Origin: Sarcocystis neurona
Taxonomy: Eukaryota; Apicomplexa; Conoidasida; Eucoccidiorida; Sarcocystidae
Direction: 5' to 3'
Length of the DNA stretch: 64,000 nucleotides
Assembly: GCA_000727475.1 (NCBI GenBank)
Contig: KL647289.1
Location: 7,616,629 to 7,680,628 of the forward strand
Position numbers and translations under genes: made by a program. Shown in pieces: positions 25,004-37,806 of the stretch. The notes under the pieces were generated by a model. That model was given only the letters and a program-made list of their open reading frames with translations. It ran no database searches and had not been told where the DNA came from. Every line of letters starts with the position of its first letter. Within the stretch, counting starts at the first letter, position 1.

Positions 25004-28000
25004 ATGGATGAAATACGGGGTAAGTCGTCACGTTTTTCTTAAGTCGGTACGCTGGAGTGCCGCTACCAGCAGCCCCTGGTAGTGCAACTGGAAGTCTGTT
25101 TAGTGCGGAGCGCGACTGCCTCTCTTAGACATCTGTGATAGAGTTTTTTAGCCGGTGGAGTCGCGCGTACAGTTCGCCTTTGTAGCCAGTACTTTTTACT
25201 GACAAGTAAGTAACATCCATGTGTGGTACACGAATTCACTTGTGCGTGACTTTGTAGACGTACACGGTACGTCTGCACAGACGCATTCGTACTTGTAACA
25301 ACACGCACGCTGCGTATGTAGATACGTGTGTACTCATGTGTATATGCATATATGCATAGACGTAAATATATATATATATATATATACATATTGTATATGT
25401 ATTCGCATAGGTCGCTGTCACTGACAGTTTTGGGGCACCCCTACCGACAGGCGTGCGTGCTTGTGGAGCGTAGTTTGGCGTGGATGAATGTTCTTTGCGG
25501 GTCTTTTTCAGTTTCACCACTTCTCTCGTTTCTTCCACTTCTCCGGCGGAAGAGCGCGCCTCGTCGCCACAAGCTTATCATAGCTACTACGCATCACAGC
25601 GTGCAGCAAGTGCTCCGCACTATTTTATGGGAGAATGGGATTTTCCCTTGCTCGAGGTATTTTCTCAACGCGCCCGTAGAGGGATGATGCATTTTCACCG
25701 TCCACGTAGGTAGACCTGCTCGTCAATGTGCGAAACTACGCCGCAGCGGTAGAACAACAGCGTGCGTGTCCGAACCGTACCCGTACGTGCTCAGCGAGCT
25801 CTGTGTAGAGAAAGAGTCGAGAGATTGATTCGTTCTACAGCAGGGCAATGTAGTTCTTGTTCTCTGCGCACCTGCACGCAGCAGCGGCAGTGTATTTCCT
25901 TGTCCCTGGCAGCGGCAATTTAGGATGCATTAGGAAGCAGAGAGGCGGCTGTACGTGTTTTTGAGCGTGTTGAAGAACACACAACCCCCCTTCCGTCTTG
26001 CGCAACTTCCGCTGCTTGTACTTACCCGCGGTAGCACGACACCGACCACTCCTACAGGTACCGCGACCGTTCCGGTCACCTGTGGCTCCACCGCGAGTAC
26101 CCTTGCTGCAGAACCTCTGAGTCGAAGAATCAAAAGTTACCTCTTTTGAAGCAGCACACTCGGGCAAGGGTAGACGTCGTTCCGCCTCCTCGGGGTTGAT
26201 ATCCATTTGCTCGGCACTAAGTCGCTGCGGATATCGACGCCACGCTTTGGCTACCCCGTCAGTGAGCGCGACGTGATCCTAAGTTTTATCACCCGTTTAC
26301 ATAGTTTATTCATACCTAGACAGGACGAGTAACCAAACTCTCTGTGTGGTTATAGGTGTGCATACATATATGTATGTGTGCTGTGTATTTCCACATATAC
26401 CTACGCGTGCACGTAGGTCTTCTGAGTTTGTACCAGTAGGGAAGAGAAAGAGCTGATATACCTGAGAATGCCATGTGAGACTCGTCGGCGTGTGACAGCT
26501 GATAGGTATTTTCTCTGTTGTATATTTTTTGCTGCCGTCGTTGAGGTGGCTAAGTGTGTTGCGTCTTCGGCTGGAAAGTAAAAAGGCCGTTTCGCCGGGG
26601 GACCAGAGGATGTCGGAGTTCGAGACACACCTGTACACGTACGTATATATACACATGCATACCTAATAGTATCAGGCGGCCAGTAAAACAGACCACGTTT
26701 TCGGCAGATTGATGTGTAGGCTTGTAGTTGGGATACTCACATTTTCTATTAGATCACAGCCGGCCACAAGAGCTCTCTTGATACGTCTGGTTCACTGTCG
26801 TCTTATAGCAAGGTGCGGCAGTATATCTTTCCCACCTTCCCGCAAGTCGATCGCGGACCGTAGAATTAGTGTTTGCTTGGGAGATAAACAAAACGTAGGC
26901 TTGCGCAGAGGATGTTTTGTCCACCGTATTTCAAGCGGAAGATGAAGCAGCAGCGGTACCAGCAGCAGCAGACGACGAAGGCCAGTGCAGCAACACGCCG
27001 GCGGTAATAAGAGCAGCGCAGCAGCAGGAGTTGCGCTGTCCCCTCGTTGAAAACCAGCAGCAGCAGATGGTGAGCGCGCGGGGGGTGGGCTTTTCTGCCG
27101 GCCCGTGATGCAGCCACGCACAGCACCAGTAGCCCCACTGAGTAGTCGCAGTAACAGATGAGTCGCAGCAGCAGGCGTTTGCATAGGGAGAAGCGGTTTT
27201 CTACTGAAAAGCAAGTGCAGCCGCCGAGGGGGAGGGTACAGCAGCAGAAAAATCGGCTCGGAGCGGAGTGGCCGTGGCTGCAGCTGGCAGGAGATTGAGT
27301 TGGTGTGTAGCTTCAGCACCCGTGTCTCGATCGAGCCTGCGAAGACGCATGTTGTGAGTTTGTGTCTTCGGCTGTTGCGGCCGCAAGATATCATTGCTGC
27401 GTCTTCGTCCCTGAGTGCTCAAGGAAGGATGATGCCTGCGTGCGGGTCTAGAAAGCCGCATTACACAGCAGTCATTAGGAAATAGAGAAAGATGCAGGTA
27501 CGTGTTGCAGGAGGTGAGAACGAAGACGCTTGCTGGCCTAGAAAAATATGTGTGCTTCATCCCTGGTAGTGACCACGGAGGAGTATCGCTGCGTAGGTTA
27601 CGTCGAAAGATATACTTGGATGTACCTGTCCAACGATACGCGCCTCTCTGAGTGTCCGCGTCTCTGTCTAGGTGTAGGTATTCCTCCGACGTGAAAAGGT
27701 TAGGTTGTTTCGACGTGTGGAGAGAGGGGCAGACAAAGGGCTACTTGGGAGGACGAACCCACGTACGCGCACACTTTGAAGCGTATTATGGGAGCGTGGT
27801 GGACGCTGTTTTTGTCTGCCGATGCCAGAAATAATGCGTTTCTTTTAGGTGGACGGTAGTGGGGAGTGCAGAAAGATAATGAAACACGTTGTCTCGAGCC
27901 CGGTTCTCCTTCCTGTTCGTAAGATTTCTCTTCGACAACGTGCGCGACCAGCGGAGCCGCGCGCCGTCTCCCCCGCGGGTGGAGGGCGCGTTCGAGGTCG

Positions 28001-31000
28001 AGGCTGGCACGTAACTCTCTGATATATATGTTTTTGATTCACGTGCAACTTCTTGTAGTGTGTATCTTTTTACGTGTCGTCGGCATTTTCTTCCTCTTTC
28101 CGTCCGTATCGCGGTCTCGAAGAGCTCGCATCAGCCGGTTCGATTCTTCTGTATTGCACGCCTCTCCACTGTCGGATTTGCTTTGTCAGCGTGAACGGGG
28201 CCGCTGTACTCTGCAGAGAATAGGCAAGGGGAAAGAGCAGTAAGACGGAGGGCAAACACTTAGGCGTCTCCCCGTAGAGACACATGTGTGAGTATCTCTG
28301 CGCGCGGGGTCGACGTGAGGCAGCACTTTTCTCAGTCTGTAACAACTTGGCCCCTCGGCGAAGTTTGTCAGTGCCTTCATACCAAAAACGTCTACCCGCG
28401 TCCAGGAAAGCGTGTATTTCTTTTATCTTCCAGGAACTCGTACGCATGCAGATGGAACCGGTGAATAAATGAATCCTGGGTAAGGTAGTCATTCTTCTTC
28501 AGACTTGTGCACTGCGAAGTGTGTGGAGTTTTCTTTAAAAAAAGGAAGTGACCCGGGCCCTTCTCATGCATTTGTCTTGTGCCTCTGTGCTATTCGCGTC
28601 TTTTGTTGCTGGAACCATTCGTCCCCGCGCGGACGTATGCTTCGCGTCCTTCACAGTTCGCGAACAGCCGGCAAAACCCGGCAAGACAACTCCGATGCGT
28701 GAAGTTAATATCTGATCTCCGGAAGTGTCTCTGTGTGCGTGTGTGTGTGCATCTGTGTCCGTACGTGTGTGCGAGAATGTGTGTACGTATGTACGTACGT
28801 TGTGGACGCGCGTGCGCTGGAGTTCTGCTTGCGACGGCCGTCTCCCCCGGTGCGGTCGGCGTTTTCGGTACGCGGGAGCAGTGCCCACATCGGTCCACGC
28901 CTTTGCTTCTGGCCTGGTGTTGCTTCAGCGATGCTCGACTCTCTCATGGGGAGGGATCGCAACGTCTGCGGAAAGGAAAAGAAAGGCGACAGCAGTTTCA
29001 AGGATGAAGAAGTATGTTCGTGAAGAAAAAATCGTCTCCTCCGTTTGGTCACAGATGTTCCTGCGCGTATATCTCTCAAAGAACACTCACAGGGACATGG
29101 GGGAAGGAGAGGCATACACTCACGTTTATAACTGTTGTAGTCGAATTAACTCGTAGACAACGACGTCTCATTTCTGTTTTGTGAATGTTCACCCACACGT
29201 GTAGAGAGGGCGAGGGACAGGGGGGAGACACACAGCCCTACACACCAACGACGCAGTTTCCTCTCGTACACACTCCTGTATATATACGTGCGGATACAGA
29301 TACATACATATGTAGATACAGATACATATATGTGTAGATACAGATACGTACATGTATAGATACAAATATATATCTGCATATAAGAGACAGAAACGTGTGA
29401 TCCACGCGCTTGCACGTCGAGGGCTTACGTGGCGTGTCTAAACGCATATATGTGTGTGTACGTAAGTTGTCGTTGGTGAGTTGTGAGCGTTCACTGGACG
29501 TTGAAGAGGCCAAAATTTTTATGGCAGGTTATATAGGGAGCCCCAGCACTTTTTTTGTGTATACATACGTTTCTACGTATGTATATGTGTGTGCGTGTAT
29601 ATACGTGTGTATGTATATATGTATGTATAGATAGATAGATAAATATGCATATATGTGTACATGAAGACGTAGACGTGCGCAGATGAAACTACAGCGTGCC
29701 GGTCTCCAGCCTCAGCCACGCGGGGGCTTTCTCGATGTAGTTTCGTTGCACATCGTATATCAGTGGCTCGGTACTCATGAAGCAGCAGCTGTAAGAAGCG
29801 ACTTATGCGTGACGTGTGTGGATAAGTCTGTCTTCAGTTATACATATATATATATATATGCAAATAAGGATTTTTGTGTGCGAGTGTGAAGGGGAAGAGT
29901 GTCGAGCAGAAGAAACGGTATTTTACGGTTGCAGGTTAAATAACGACTTCTCGTATCTCTCGCTGTGAGGCAATGTACATACATCGCTGTAATATGCGTG
30001 GGCGTGTGCAGAGACACGTCTTATCTTGTGGGTAGCTAATGGTGGTATCTGGACACATGCAGAAGGTGGTGTACTACTCACCTTTAAGTAGGGAGTGCTC
30101 GTGCACCTTTCCGTATGTACCATATATTCACTAGTGGCAGGTTCAATTTGTTCCAGTTGAAGTTTCTCCAGACTGCCGGTTGTGACGTGTATGTCTGCGT
30201 CTCTTCATTTTATACGTCGGCGGAAATAAGGATGTACAGAAACGAGAGCAAACAGAGAGAAGCGTAACGGTGCGCGGTGGATGTTTCTGCAGGTCTGCAA
30301 ATTTTACCTGCTGGATTATTGCCCGCATGAGCTGTTCCCCAATACGCGCAGCGATCTAGGACCGTAAGTCTCGCAGAATAAATGTGTGCTAAGGAACTCT
30401 CTATCGAGCTGGATGTGGCCACCTGATACACATGACCATGGTGGTGTACGTGTCGGTGTATATGCGTGTACGTTTGTGTGTTAGGTTTGTGTATAGTCTA
30501 TGCGGTGTGTGTGTATGCGTCTATAGGTTTACAAGACGTCACATCAGAAAAGTGTCGTATCTGTGTGTGTCTGTATGTGTAGGTAGGTATTTATGTGTTT
30601 GTGGTTGTGTGTCTGTGCGTCTGCTTCCGTAGTTAGATTAGCTTTGTAGACGTTTACGCGCAGACGTACAAGCATGAAGGAGCAGAAGGTAATACCTGTG
30701 GGGGTCGTTGAAATGTTTCGAGACAAAGTGGCGCGAAAGAGCACGAGCCGGCACCAGTGCTTGCCCACCTCCATAGGGTAGAACTGACGCGCGAAGTGAA
30801 CGCAGAGGCTCCCTCTTTTCCGTGAAGTACAAGGCAAAGTTTTTTTGCAGTTGCTTGTGTGTACACGTTAAATTGATAGTTGAAAAAGGCATGTGTACAA
30901 CTCCTAATAGAGGAGAGGAGGATTCATGTGTGGGTGTGGTAAGTGTGAGTATGTGGTACAACTGGCGTGAACAAGATCGTGGGAGATGTCTAGCTATGGT

Positions 31001-34000
31001 TTCGGACGTAATTCTGATAGATACTCGTACATGCATCTGCGTGTGAATCCCGACACGTGTAGCACAACACCGGTCCACACATCCGTCCTAGAAGAGATTA
31101 TTTTGAGTATATACAAATCTGTCTGTATATGTGTACGTTGTGGTACAACTGGCGATGGGTGTACGTTGTGGTACAACTGGCGATGGGAGATCTCTCTTTT
31201 TCTCTCTGAACCTAGAAAGGGAGAGCCCGACGTGGATTCAGACGTATGTGTACCAGCACGTACATAGTTAACGTATTTACTAGCAAACATGTGGACACCC
31301 GGAAGAAAATAGGAGTGTGTGTGTGTGTGTGTGTGATCGATGTAGGTGTCCGCGGGAACATCGTTCGGATTTGAAGGAAGCGTTTGAAAAGGATCCAGAC
31401 CATGAGTACTACAAGGCCCTCTACGAACAGGAGTTCATGCGTGAGTCTTAATGCGTGCTATGTTTTTGTACACCTGAGTAATTGTGTTACACGCCGATAG
31501 TGGTACAACTGAAGAGCATACGCGTAGTCCTAGTCGTACGCACACATGCAGACACGCATGTGTCTGTGTGCTATCCTGTGCGTCGCGCTGCACCGTGCGC
31601 GTATAGTATGTGTAATAAGCAAGAAGTATTTTGAGCAAGCATGTGGACACAGAGAACCGTCGCGGATTTAGCTTGATATATATACAAAATAATATTGTCC
31701 GTACGCATTCGTACGTATATGAGTCGCCCGAGGTCCTTAGCTGTGTGCTAATTAGTGGAATATATGATCACTAGTAACCGTGATACGCCCACACATGTAC
31801 GTACGTGTATATATGTTTCACATTTGTATAGGGATAGGCGGCTGCGGAGCAACTGTCCGTACTATGTAGATATTTCATCAGAGTCTGCTGGGAGGTGCAG
31901 ACGAAACACGCAACTCAGAAACATTAATAGAGACGTTGCTCGTTTTTGTTTCCTTCTCGCCTACGATGCTGCCGAACTCGCGACTCCCGACCGGCCTTCT
32001 TGGCCCTCCAGCTAGGCTGCACCGTCGGTCTGAGGGACGCCTGTGCTAACGTCGAGCGCAGTCGTCAGCCGAGAGCGTTTACTGGGGCACGGGAAGTTTT
32101 GCACGGACAGCGGCGATCACGTTTTCTGTGGGGACCGAATAATTTGTGCGGCAAAACCGCACTGGTGTACGGGGACTCTACAACTGTGAGCATCGCCTGA
32201 GAACCCGCTGGACTATTTTCCCGACGCCTCCGTAGTATCAGCCTGCAGTGGTGGCAGCACCAGCTGCTGTAGCTGCTGCCGTGCTTACGTAGTCGAGGTG
32301 TGCCCGCCTCTCTGTGGGTGTTCGAGTGAAGTGCGCATGAGTCATTTCCTCGCACGTGCGCGTGTATACCACGCCGAGACGCACGCACACACAGACGCGT
32401 ATGCGTCGGAGAAGGAAAAAGCGAGCGTCGTCTGTCTGTACCGGTGTGGGCGAACTGGCTACTTGTCCCTGCTTCAGTATGTGTGCGTCGTTTGTGGACT
32501 GGCTGCATTTCGCAGGGTTCTTGAAAAAGCTCGTGGATCAGATGGAGTCGCGTATCAAGCGTGTACAGCAGCGCATTGACGCGAACAACGCAGCGACAGA
32601 GGTCGACAAAGACACCGCTGAAAAGTAGGCGTTCTGACGCTGCTGTTGCTGGTCTTACGTGGGTCCGCATGTGGGGCCCTCTGTCAATATGCTTTCCTCC
32701 AAGAGGATATTTTCACATCCGGTTGTGTTCTTATAGAGTTATCTATTTAAGTGTGCCTAAGACTGTGTGTGGGTATTTATTGTTGTGTGAGGATGTGATG
32801 ACTTGCAAGTGCTGAGCGGCTTATGCCGCGGAGCTTCCTGCGCTTCGTATGCATTATAAGTGATAACTCGTTCTAGGATACTTTGTTGTGCGACGGTCCC
32901 CACGTATACATACACGAGCACGCGCGAACTGCGCTGCGTCACCGCGAAGGAGACGGGCTTAAACATTGCTGCTGCAGCTCCACCATGTGGAACGCGATTT
33001 AGGAGACGCGTGGCGACGGTTCTCCCTTTTTACTACTCTTGTACAACTTTACGTGTCAAAGGGCAACAGAAGCGTGAAGATGCATTGCCGCCGGAGATGA
33101 GAGGGTTGAAACGCTACACGCTGGGAAAGAAGCATGAGACTCATGTGGCTAAACAGAACGCGAGCGGTGCTGGCTGCGTGTTGACTGTCAGGTCGCAATC
33201 CACACGTCGATTCGTACATGTGTGTATACATATATATACATATATGTATATATGTATATGCATATATGTATGCATATATATATGTATGCATGTATATATA
33301 TATATGTATGTGCGTCGGTGCTTGTGTTTATTATTACATACGTGTGTATGTGATTGTATACATGTTTACACTGGTCCCGCACGAGAAGCGGCGTATAGAT
33401 TGTGGTGCTGCTTACCTGCTGATGTTCCCGTAGGTAGTGTTTCAGGGGTGTGTCGGGGTCGTGCGGAGATGGTGCAGCTCAGGATTCATGGAAGCAGAAG
33501 CAGTGGACTGAAGAACGAATATGTGCTAGTCATCTCTTGTGCGTAGGCGTGGGCGGACATTTTGCATCTCCAGCCCTGAGTTTCTGTCTACTACTTTCCC
33601 AGCAGTTGCTGAGACTAGTGATGTGTTATCTCTGCAACGGGTGCGCATTTTCTCTCACCCGTCGCAAAGTACTGGAGCACGCAAGAAGACTTTTCCCCGT
33701 GTTTGGGCGTTTTGTTCGCAGGATTCAGACAGTCAACACTCAGATCTCTGAGCTGCTGAAAAAACAGGACGAAGCGGGCTCGAAGGTAAGGGTGGATTTG
33801 GACGGAGGCGGTGGCTCTCTCTGTTCTTGGATCGGACGACCACACCACGTGCTCTGAAGTGGGATTTACTTCTTATCTAGATTAGCCTCCTGTTCGTCAA
33901 GCCTTTCCACATAGTATTCCCCGCAACTGCGGCGCACACTCGTAATTATATATTGCAATGGTTCAGGCCCGCGTCAGCACCACCCGCGTTAATATTTTCA

Positions 34001-37000
34001 CTTCCGCACTACGCAAAACGCAAAGAAATTTTCGACAGAAAGGAAGACATTCACACGTACGACCCGTGGCGCTCCCGTGTGCACGGCTGTACGTGTTCGC
34101 GCGTCTGTCTGCGCGTACAGACTCGTAGAGCACTTCTGGGTCAGGAGAAATTTTTGTGCAGCTGTGTCTCCGCTTTGTAGAATACGTAGTAGGCTTCGGC
34201 CCGTCCGCGGTACTCCTGCTGGGCTGCTGCACGTGTCAGTGCGCATGTTGATCGTGTGTGCGTGCAGAAAGATTTGTAGACGCAAAGTTTTCTCTCTACC
34301 TTCTCCCCAACTGCCGCGGTTTCCGTTGCATGTGCCGTGCGGCCGTTCCGATTGCGAACCGGGGTCCGAAAAACGTGTAGGCATCGTCGTAACTGCCGTC
34401 TGCGCCAGTTCTGCGGCTTCGCCTCGTACTGTGGAGCACCAACGTGTGTGGTGGTCTGATCTTTTCACGTCTTCCAGTGTGGCCGTATGCGCCTGCTGCT
34501 GACATTTTTCTCTTCACCGGCGCTTTCTTCGATGACACACGTTGAGTGTGTCGTCGTTTCGTTTGCGTTGCGTACGGTGGCCTGTCAACAAGCAGTGCAC
34601 ACAGCGTGCGTAGATGCTGTATCTTTGCGTTGCCTCGCGCCAGAGCAGCACCGTGACAGCTTCAGCCGCGACGCTGAGTTGAGTTAGACCACGTGATGTA
34701 GGTAGGACGCTACTGATATTGTGGAGCAGCGGCGTCACATGAATCAGTGTGTGCGGTGGACGTACACAGCAGATCCAGCAGGTGTGTGTAGTTATGGTTC
34801 TGGCTGTATCGACCGACGAGTACACGGTAGATTTCATGCATATGTCTGTAAATGTTTATATGTACATATATACATATATATGTATGCAGTCTGCACCGAA
34901 ACAGAGCCGACGGCGGAGACCTAGGCGCATATGCTCACGATGTCTCAGTAGGTGTGATTGGAATTGTGCGTATGGGTATGCGGCTGTTTGCTGTTTGGTG
35001 CAGGGAGAGATGGAAGTTGCGGAGAAGCTTAATGAAGAGGTGGCCCTGCTGCAGCGCGAAGTGCAGCGTCTGAAGAATCCGCATGCAGATATAGCAACCA
35101 TAAGAGAAAGTCAGCTCCGGGTAAGGATACAGGAGTGTACGTGTAAGGAGAGAACACGAGCGGGAGCAGACGCGTGCGGGTTTATGTGGGGAGGGTGCAG
35201 GGGCCCACGTGCGTGAGAGTGTGTTTCTTCCTGGCCAGAAGACGCGCGTAGATTTCTCAGGCCCCGTGGACTACGAAGGTAATCTTTACTTAGTTTTCGA
35301 AGATGTCTGTCGCCCGTTCGTGGGTTCGGTGCAAGTGCAGGCTTTTGTAAAAAGCAACGAGAAGTGCATCACAGGCAAACGGGGGCACAACTTTACAGTT
35401 GTACGTCAGGATGATGCCGCTTGGTGCGTACGTATATGAAACGCATATTTGATCCCTGTGCAGACGCGTAGTGTAGCAGCTCGATATGCGCGGTGCTTTT
35501 GGTACTCTTTGTATATTCATGTCAGGAGATTACATGCAGCTCTCTGTGGCGTGGTTTGCAAGTCGTGCAAGGGCTTACGTCGTAGAAGCTCGAGCCATGC
35601 GCCGCTGAAGTGCACCCAGAAGTCCAGTATCGCAGCGCACTGCAGCCCACTCTTTGGAGCACACATCTGCAGCGTCGTGCTTGAAGTGTCAGACAGCCAC
35701 CTCGTGGAACATTGCTGGTCGTAGTAGTAGTAGTAGTATTAAGTAGCAGTAGTAGTTGTGGTAATAAACAGTGGTGTGTTGTGATAGCTCCAAAAAAGTG
35801 CCGAGGTTGGTGTTTCTCGGAATGTGATGCTTACGACAAGAAGGATGCGGCTTCGCATTCCTGGTGACGTGCAGCCTCTGACCGTTGATACTGTGCTGGT
35901 GATTGACCTGGCGCTGTTTCGGTAGGTCTGCGCAGTATGCGGGGCCCTGCAGAGTGCTGGAGACGCGTTATGCCGTTATGAGAGCCACGCCAGTGGAAAG
36001 CAGCACCGAGGTTTTGAGCGTATTCGTGCTTCGTTGGCGAAGCTGGTCGAAACGGAGTCGACACGCGAAACGTTTTTAAGTAAGCACCCCTTGCACCGGG
36101 GCAGCAGCGGACGTGACTCGTATTACAGTGGGAGCGGCAATGCGGAGGGCCGTCGCGTGCGCAACAGCTCGAGCATGAGTCGCACGGTCGGAGGAGGTGA
36201 CACCGACAGAAGAAGGAAACCTCTAAGCAGTTCTGGGGGTCCACACGGGCGCCCAGGTGGTGGTAGCAGCGGGAACACTGCAGGCTACGCACGTGAGGAA
36301 ATGGAACGCGGTAAAGGGGGTGAACAGGGGAGAGAAACTCGAGGTCCACGCGGGAGAAGCAACGATAGCAGACGGTATGGTGGAGACGGAGGAATGCCAG
36401 ACAGAGATGAAGGCAGGCAGCGGCGGGGGTACGGGGACTACGATGGACGCGGAGTTGGAAGTAACAGTAGTAGGGACGGGCGCATGAGTGGGTATGCGGG
36501 GGACGGAAGAGAAGATCGAGGATTGAGAAATACGGGAGGTGGGCGCTACGGAGGTCACGATGATGCATACTACAGTGGTCAAGACTACAGAGGCAGCGGC
36601 GGAGGGAAGGGGGCATGGGAGCAGCAGCGGCGAGGAGGAGGAGGGGGAGCAGGAGGAGGAGGAGCAGGAAAGAAAGATTACTGTCGAGGAGATGAATTTA
36701 CGAGTAGAGGTTACGGCGCAGGTAGTGGTGGGGGAAGACGAGAACGTGAAGGACGCGGCAGATCCGATCGACCAGGTGGCCACGACGGCTACGTTGAGCA
36801 GCGAGGGAGAGGAGGCGAGGGAGGAGGTGGGAAGTACGGGGGAGGAGGAGGAGGATGTGATGACAGGGGAGACAGACGATACTACCACGAAGGGGGAAAC
36901 AGCAGCAATAATCGCGAAGGGTACGAGGAGCGAAAAGGTAGACACTACTACGACGATGGCAGCAGTGGCACTAGTAGTAGCCACGTGCAGGGAGTTCGGG

Positions 37001-37806
37001 ACGACGCGCGCTGGAGTGCAGAGCGAGGAGGAAGGTCACGACGGGGGAGAGAGGAGTTCGAAGATACGACGGACGAGCCGTCTCGCAGAAGCCGAGGGGA
37101 AAGAAGAAACAGCAGGGAAGGCGAGGCTGAATTTGGGGGACGGCGCCGAGACCGAGATGAAGAGGAAACAGGGGAAGGCAGGGAGGAGTCGCGGAGCAGC
37201 AAACGCAGGAGAGGAGATACGTACGGGGATGGTGAGAGACGGAGAAGCAGACCTGAAGCAGATGGTGAAGAAGAGGGCGCCGTAGACAGTGGCTGCCACA
37301 GTAGATACAGACGAGATCATGGATACGGCAGCGTTCAGAGGGGAAGAAGGCAGGATGACGAAAGATACGATGAAGCACGGGGAGTGTCATATCTTAGTCG
37401 AGAGAAGAGAGGGAGTGATGAACACGGCGGATATGTCAGGCAGGACGGCAGCAACAGAAGAACTGAAGAGGAAGAGAGACCGCGAGGAGAGCCTGCGAAA
37501 AATGGAACTTTTCCTCGTGCTGAAGGCCCCGACCGCCGCAATAACAACAGCGAAGAGCAGGAGAAGGCTGCCAACGAGAGTTGTACTCGTGCATCAAACG
37601 AGGATAGTATAAAGGCGGCACACAGAGGACACGACGCCGTTAGGAATAGTTTTAAGGACGCGCGTGCGACTGATCACGTACCGCCCGCTCAGTTTGGAGA
37701 TGACGCAGATGATGTTGTGAAACCTTCGGATGGAAGGAACAGTGGAAAGAGTGAAAACATTGGTGAGAAACTCATGCAGCCGGAAAAAATTCCTGAGAGC
37801 AACTAG
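25004..37806 (+). CDS. LUC7: LUC7-like U1 snRNP splicing factor, 9 exons
   Basis: LUC7 proteins sit in the U1 snRNP and help 5' splice-site choice. Exons: 25004-25019, 28929-29011, 30293-30363, 31346-31440, 32516-32624, 33722-33785, 35004-35120, 35239-35247, 35926-37806. All close in phase (814 residues). The N-terminus MDEIRAMLDSLMGRDRN matches the family's opening helix. Zinc finger 1 spans exons 3-4 (VCKFYLLDYCPHELF then GPCPREH). A coiled coil follows (about residues 90-185). Zinc finger 2 is VCAVCGAL...RYESHASGKQHRGF (about residues 189-225). The remaining 590 or so residues are Gly/Arg/Ser/Asp/Glu-rich with RGG, RS and RD stretches, far longer than the RS tail of human LUC7L proteins. 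Intron 1 is 3,909 bp. Exon 8 is a 9-nt microexon (KTR) inferred from phase and family alignment. Finding the first eight exons depended on manual splice-site reading. Confidence 0.93.
25020..28928 (+). other. LUC7 intron 1, 3.9 kb
   Basis: It runs from GTAAGT at 25020 to TTGCTTCAG at 28928. It holds a TA-rich simple repeat (25360-25400) and a GCA/CAG-rich stretch (about 26940-27070) that looks locally coding on the plus strand and ends at a possible GTAATA donor. No protein family could be recognised in it. Confidence 0.75.
29265..29385. repeat. GATACAGATACATA-type minisatellite in LUC7 intron 2
   Basis: Tandem variants of ACAGATACATA(CA)TATGTAGAT, period about 22-24 bp, occur between LUC7 exons 2 and 3. 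A second TA/TG-rich block follows at about 29560-29665 and includes a short GATA run. Confidence 0.75.
31131..31186. repeat. Perfect 28-bp tandem duplication in LUC7 intron 3
   Basis: The unit GTGTACGTTGTGGTACAACT, continuing with GGCGATGG, occurs at 31131 and 31159. The core GTTGTGGTACAAC is a small inverted repeat. GTGGTACAACTG recurs at about 30953 and 31500, so the motif is dispersed in this intron region. Confidence 0.9.
33210..33320. repeat. TATATGTATGCATA simple repeat in LUC7 intron 5
   Basis: About 110 bp of TATATACATATATGTATA-type sequence lies between exons 5 and 6 of the LUC7-like gene. Open frames across it encode only Tyr/Ile/Cys/Met low-complexity peptides. Confidence 0.8.
35239..35247 (+). 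other. Probable 9-nt microexon of LUC7 (Lys-Thr-Arg)
   Basis: AAGACGCGC lies between acceptor CTTCCTGGCCAG and donor GTAGAT. Exon 7 ends in phase 0 and the zinc-finger-2 exon must start in phase 0, because an in-frame TAG precedes it. Inserting KTR gives QLRKTRVCAVC, which aligns without gaps to QQQKLRVCEVC of human LUC7L2. The longer alternative ending at 35278 leaves a phase-1 end that cannot join exon 9. Confidence 0.7.

Noticed and set aside
26792..27394. 200-codon minus-strand frame inside LUC7 intron 1
   Set aside because: It is the reverse of a CAG/GCA-rich tract, giving Leu/Pro/Ala low complexity, and lies in an intron on the opposite strand.
28125..28165. GGTTCGATTC reminiscent of a tRNA T-loop
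   Set aside because: The flanking bases do not pair into a T-stem, and no acceptor stem or anticodon arm could be drawn.
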